From Streptomyces tricolor (GTDB lineage: Bacteria; Actinomycetota; Actinomycetes; Streptomycetales; Streptomycetaceae): a stretch of DNA of 32,243 nt. A program made the translations under genes and the position numbers. Shown piece by piece: positions 29,580 to 32,243 of the stretch (the first letter of the stretch is position 1; each line of letters opens with the position of its first letter). Where the stretch lies: assembly GCF_002155905.1 (NCBI RefSeq), contig NZ_MUMF01000247.1:1-32243 (forward strand). The letters run 5' to 3'. The notes under the pieces are model-generated. The model was not told the DNA's origin. It worked only from the letters and a program-made list of their open reading frames with translations, and did no database searches.

Positions 29580-32243
29580 TGTCCGCCCGTATCACCGACC
29601 CCGAGCAGCTCAAAGAGCTCCTCGGCATCCCGTTCACCCCGGAGCAGACGGCCTGCATCACCGCGCCGCCCGCCCCGCAGGTGATCGTGGCCGGCGCCGG
29701 GTCGGGCAAGACCACCGTGATGGCGGCCCGCGTGGTCTGGCTCGTCGGCACCGGACAGGTCGCCCCGGACCAGGTCCTCGGCCTGACCTTCACCAACAAG
29801 GCCGCCGGCGAGCTGGCCGAACGCGTCCGCAAGGCACTGATCAAGGCCGGCGTCACCGATCCCGACGCCCTCCCGGCACCCGGCCACCACCCCGCGACGA
29901 CGGCGCTTCGCGCCGACACCGCCTGGCCGGACCCCGACAACCCGCCGGGCGAGCCCGTCATCTCGACGTACCACGCCTTCGCCGGCCGGCTGCTCACCGA
30001 CCACGGCCTGCGCATCGGCCTGGAACCCACCTCGCGGCTGCTGGCCGACGCCACCCGCTACCAGCTCGCCGCGCGCGTGCTGCGCGAGGCCCCCGGCCCC
30101 TACCCGGCACTGACCCGCTCCTTCGCCGACCTGGTCAGCGACCTGCTCGCCCTCGACTCCGAACTCGCCGAACACCTCGTCGACCCGGAGGAACTGCGCG
30201 CCTGGGACGCCGGCCTGCTGCGCACCCTCGAAGGCGCCAAGCTCACCAACGCCGACCTGCGCAAGGTCCCGGAGACCGCCGCGGCCCGCCGGGAGCTGGC
30301 CGACCTCGTCCAGCGCTACCGGGCCGCCAAGCGCCAGCGGGACCTGCTCGACTTCGGCGACCAGATCGCCCTGTCGGCCCGCCTCGCCCGCATCCCCGAG
30401 GTGGGCCGCCTGCTGCGCGAGGAGTTCCGCGTCGTGCTCCTGGACGAGTACCAGGACACCTCCGTGGCCCAGCGCGTCCTCCTCGCGGGCCTGTTCGGCG
30501 GCGGCACCGGCCACCCGGTGACCGCCGTCGGCGACCCCTGCCAGGCCATCTACGGCTGGCGCGGCGCCTCCGTCGCCAACCTGGACGACTTCCCCGACCA
30601 CTTCCCCCACGCCGACGGCCGGCCCGCCACCCGGCAGGCGCTCAGCGAGAACCGCCGCAGCGGCGGGCGCCTGCTCGACCTCGCCAACGGCCTCGCCGCG
30701 CCCCTGCGCGCCATGCACGCGGGCGTGGAGGCCCTCCGCCCGGCCCCCGGCGCCGAGTACGACGGCACGGTCCGCTGCGCCCTGCTGCCCACCCACGCCG
30801 AGGAGATCGACTGGATCGCCGACTCCCTCGCCCACCTCGTGCGCACCGGCACCCCGCCCGGTGAGATCGCCGTCCTGTGCCGGACCGCGACCGACTTCGC
30901 CGAGATCCAGGGCGCCCTCGTCGCCCGCGACGTCCCCGTCGAGGTGGTCGGCCTCTCCGGGCTGCTGCACCTGCCCGAGATCGCCGACCTCGTCGCCGTC
31001 TGCGAGGTCCTGCAGGACCCCGGAGCCAACGCCGCCCTGGTCCGCCTGCTCACCGGACCGCGCTGGCGCATCGGCCCCCGCGACCTCGCCCTCCTCGGCC
31101 GCCGGGCCCGCCTGCTGGTCGCCCACGCGCGCGCGGACGCCGCCGACGACCCGGACCGCCGGCTCGCCGCCGCGGTCGAGGGGGTCGACCCGGCCGAGGT
31201 GATATCGCTCGCGGACGCCCTGGACACCTTCCTGGAAGCGTCCACGGACGAAAGTGACGACGGGCTGCCGTTCTCGCCGGACGCGCGCGTGCGCTTCGCC
31301 CGGCTCGCCGCCGAGCTGCGCGACCTGCGCCGCTCGCTGTCCGACCCGCTGATGGACGTCCTGCACCGCGTCCTCGCCGTCACCGGCCTGGAAGTGGAGC
31401 TGTCGGCGTCCCCGCACGCGCTCGCCGCCCGCCGCCGCGAGACCCTGTCGAACTTCCTGGACGTCGCCGCCTCCTTCGCCGCGAGCGACGCCGAGGCCAC
31501 CCTGCTCGCCTTCCTCGGCTTCCTGCGCACCGCCGCCCAGTACGAGAAGGGCCTCGACAACGCCCTGCCCGGCGGCGAGAACACCGTCAAGGTGCTCACC
31601 GCGCACAAGTCCAAGGGCCTGGAGTGGGACGTCGTCGCCGTCCCCGGACTGGTGACCGGCACCTTCCCCAGCGCCCAGGGCCGCGAGAAGTGGACCGCCC
31701 AGGCCAAGGTGCTGCCGCACGCCCTGCGCGGCGACACCGACACCCTGCCCGACGTCGACAGCTGGGACTCGCGCGGCATGAAGGCCTTCCACGAGGCCAT
31801 GAAGGACCACCAGCACACCGAGGAGCTGCGCCTCGGCTACGTCACCTTCACCCGCCCCCGCTCCCTGCTGCTCGGCTCCGGCCACTGGTGGGGGCCCAGC
31901 CAGAAGAAGCCGCGCGGCCCCTCCGACTTCCTCCGCGCCCTGTACGACCACTGTGCGGCCGGGTACGGCGAGATCGAGGCATGGGCGGACGAGCCCGCCG
32001 AGGACGAGGAGAACCCGGCCCTGCACACGGCCACCGCCGACCAGGTGTGGCCGCTCCCGCTGGACGCCGCCGCCCTGGCCCGCCGCCGCGCCGCCGCCGA
32101 CACCGTCCTCGCCCACCTGGACGCCCTCGCCGCCCGGCCAGCCTCCCGCCGCCCGGCCCTGCACGACCCCGCCGGCGACGAACACCCGGACTGGCCCGCG
32201 CCACCGGACGACGACCCGTACGGCGACGACCCGTACGGCGACG
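29579..32243 (+). CDS. adnB: AdnB-like UvrD-family helicase-nuclease (3' end beyond window)
   Basis: 888 codons are present, with no stop before the window edge. It opens MSARITDPEQLKELLGIPFT, with the Q-motif FTPEQTACI, then Walker A GAGSGKTTV at residues ~40-48, LTFTNKAAGEL, Walker B with DEYQDTS, GDPCQAIYGWRGAS, VLTAHKSKGLEWD and LGYVTFTRPRS. These are the complete UvrD-type motor motifs. The RecB-like nuclease expected at the C-terminus of AdnB would lie past the window. The visible end has a short repeat, DDDPYGDDPYGD. It starts 113 bp after adnA and pairs with it; in mycobacteria AdnB is the lead motor of the complex. Confidence 0.9.
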   Translation, partial: MSARITDPEQLKELLGIPFTPEQTACITAPPAPQVIVAGAGSGKTTVMAARVVWLVGTGQVAPDQVLGLTFTNKAAGELAERVRKALIKAGVTDPDALPAPGHHPATTALRADTAWPDPDNPPGEPVISTYHAFAGRLLTDHGLRIGLEPTSRLLADATRYQLAARVLREAPGPYPALTRSFADLVSDLLALDSELAEHLVDPEELRAWDAGLLRTLEGAKLTNADLRKVPETAAARRELADLVQRYRAAKRQRDLLDFGDQIALSARLARIPEVGRLLREEFRVVLLDEYQDTSVAQRVLLAGLFGGGTGHPVTAVGDPCQAIYGWRGASVANLDDFPDHFPHADGRPATRQALSENRRSGGRLLDLANGLAAPLRAMHAGVEALRPAPGAEYDGTVRCALLPTHAEEIDWIADSLAHLVRTGTPPGEIAVLCRTATDFAEIQGALVARDVPVEVVGLSGLLHLPEIADLVAVCEVLQDPGANAALVRLLTGPRWRIGPRDLALLGRRARLLVAHARADAADDPDRRLAAAVEGVDPAEVISLADALDTFLEASTDESDDGLPFSPDARVRFARLAAELRDLRRSLSDPLMDVLHRVLAVTGLEVELSASPHALAARRRETLSNFLDVAASFAASDAEATLLAFLGFLRTAAQYEKGLDNALPGGENTVKVLTAHKSKGLEWDVVAVPGLVTGTFPSAQGREKWTAQAKVLPHALRGDTDTLPDVDSWDSRGMKAFHEAMKDHQHTEELRLGYVTFTRPRSLLLGSGHWWGPSQKKPRGPSDFLRALYDHCAAGYGEIEAWADEPAEDEENPALHTATADQVWPLPLDAAALARRRAAADTVLAHLDALAARPASRRPALHDPAGDEHPDWPAPPDDDPYGDDPYGD

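Noticed and set aside
29564-32185. An 873-codon minus-strand open frame opposite adnB
   Set aside because: It is a low-complexity antisense shadow of a clear helicase gene.
1-32243. CRISPR array, transposase genes, rRNA or tRNA genes
   Set aside because: No regularly spaced direct repeats, transposase motifs or RNA gene structures were seen on either strand.

Overview
The window is high-GC chromosomal DNA from a Streptomyces or a close relative. The evidence is the extreme G/C bias at third codon positions, many GTG starts, the families present (a MoeZ-type protein, Tap/Slp-type lipoprotein peptidases, AdnA/AdnB-type helicase-nucleases) and a resident actinomycete integrative and conjugative element (AICE). 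I assigned families from remembered motifs, because no search could be run.

Layout: (1) Positions 1-3099 are host DNA. They hold a multi-pass membrane protein gene that carries a one-base frameshift, a 37-codon ORF, an NAD-dependent epimerase and a spherulin-4-like (GH135-like) protein, which look like a glycan or cell-surface operon. (2) moeZ lies at 3163-4341. (3) Positions 4329-18433 are an AICE of about 14.1 kb inserted in the last codons of moeZ. Both ends carry the same 16-bp core, GCCGGTCTACTGATCA. The core includes the moeZ stop codon, so MoeZ stays intact. (4) Positions 18434-32243 are host DNA again. They hold a small unknown gene, two tandem Slp/Tap-like peptidase genes, a large kinase-like/LPG-synthase-type membrane protein, an alkyltransferase-like protein, and adnA and adnB (adnB runs off the window). 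The order moeZ, alkyltransferase-like, adnA, adnB is also known around M. tuberculosis moeB1/Rv3204/adnA/adnB, so the AICE interrupts an old neighbourhood.

Inside the AICE, the right two thirds is the working core. It holds a Nudix hydrolase, a GntR/UTRA (KorSA-like) repressor, an SCO3933-family regulator, an FtsK/TraSA-type translocase, small Spd-like membrane proteins, a RepSA-type HUH replication initiator, an excisionase and a tyrosine integrase that ends 43 bp before attR. Five or six copies of an operator (half-site ACGAGT, 4-bp spacer) sit before the main transcription units and tie them to the GntR protein. The replication initiator has no ATG, GTG or TTG in the right place and appears to start at ATC behind a perfect ribosome binding site.

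The left third (4.4-10.9 kb) is cargo. It contains small zinc-ribbon, DUF5958 and DUF3761-type genes, at least two frameshifted genes, and two diverged copies of a ~125-bp sequence that looks like the attachment site of another element type. It also contains a lower-GC, translationally coupled gene pair (7622-9372). The two products of this pair share a short motif, and the second has an N-terminal helical-repeat region. This pair is the best candidate for an undescribed, possibly defence-related, system. An orphan anti-sigma-type ATPase with a partner gene sits between this cargo and the regulatory core.
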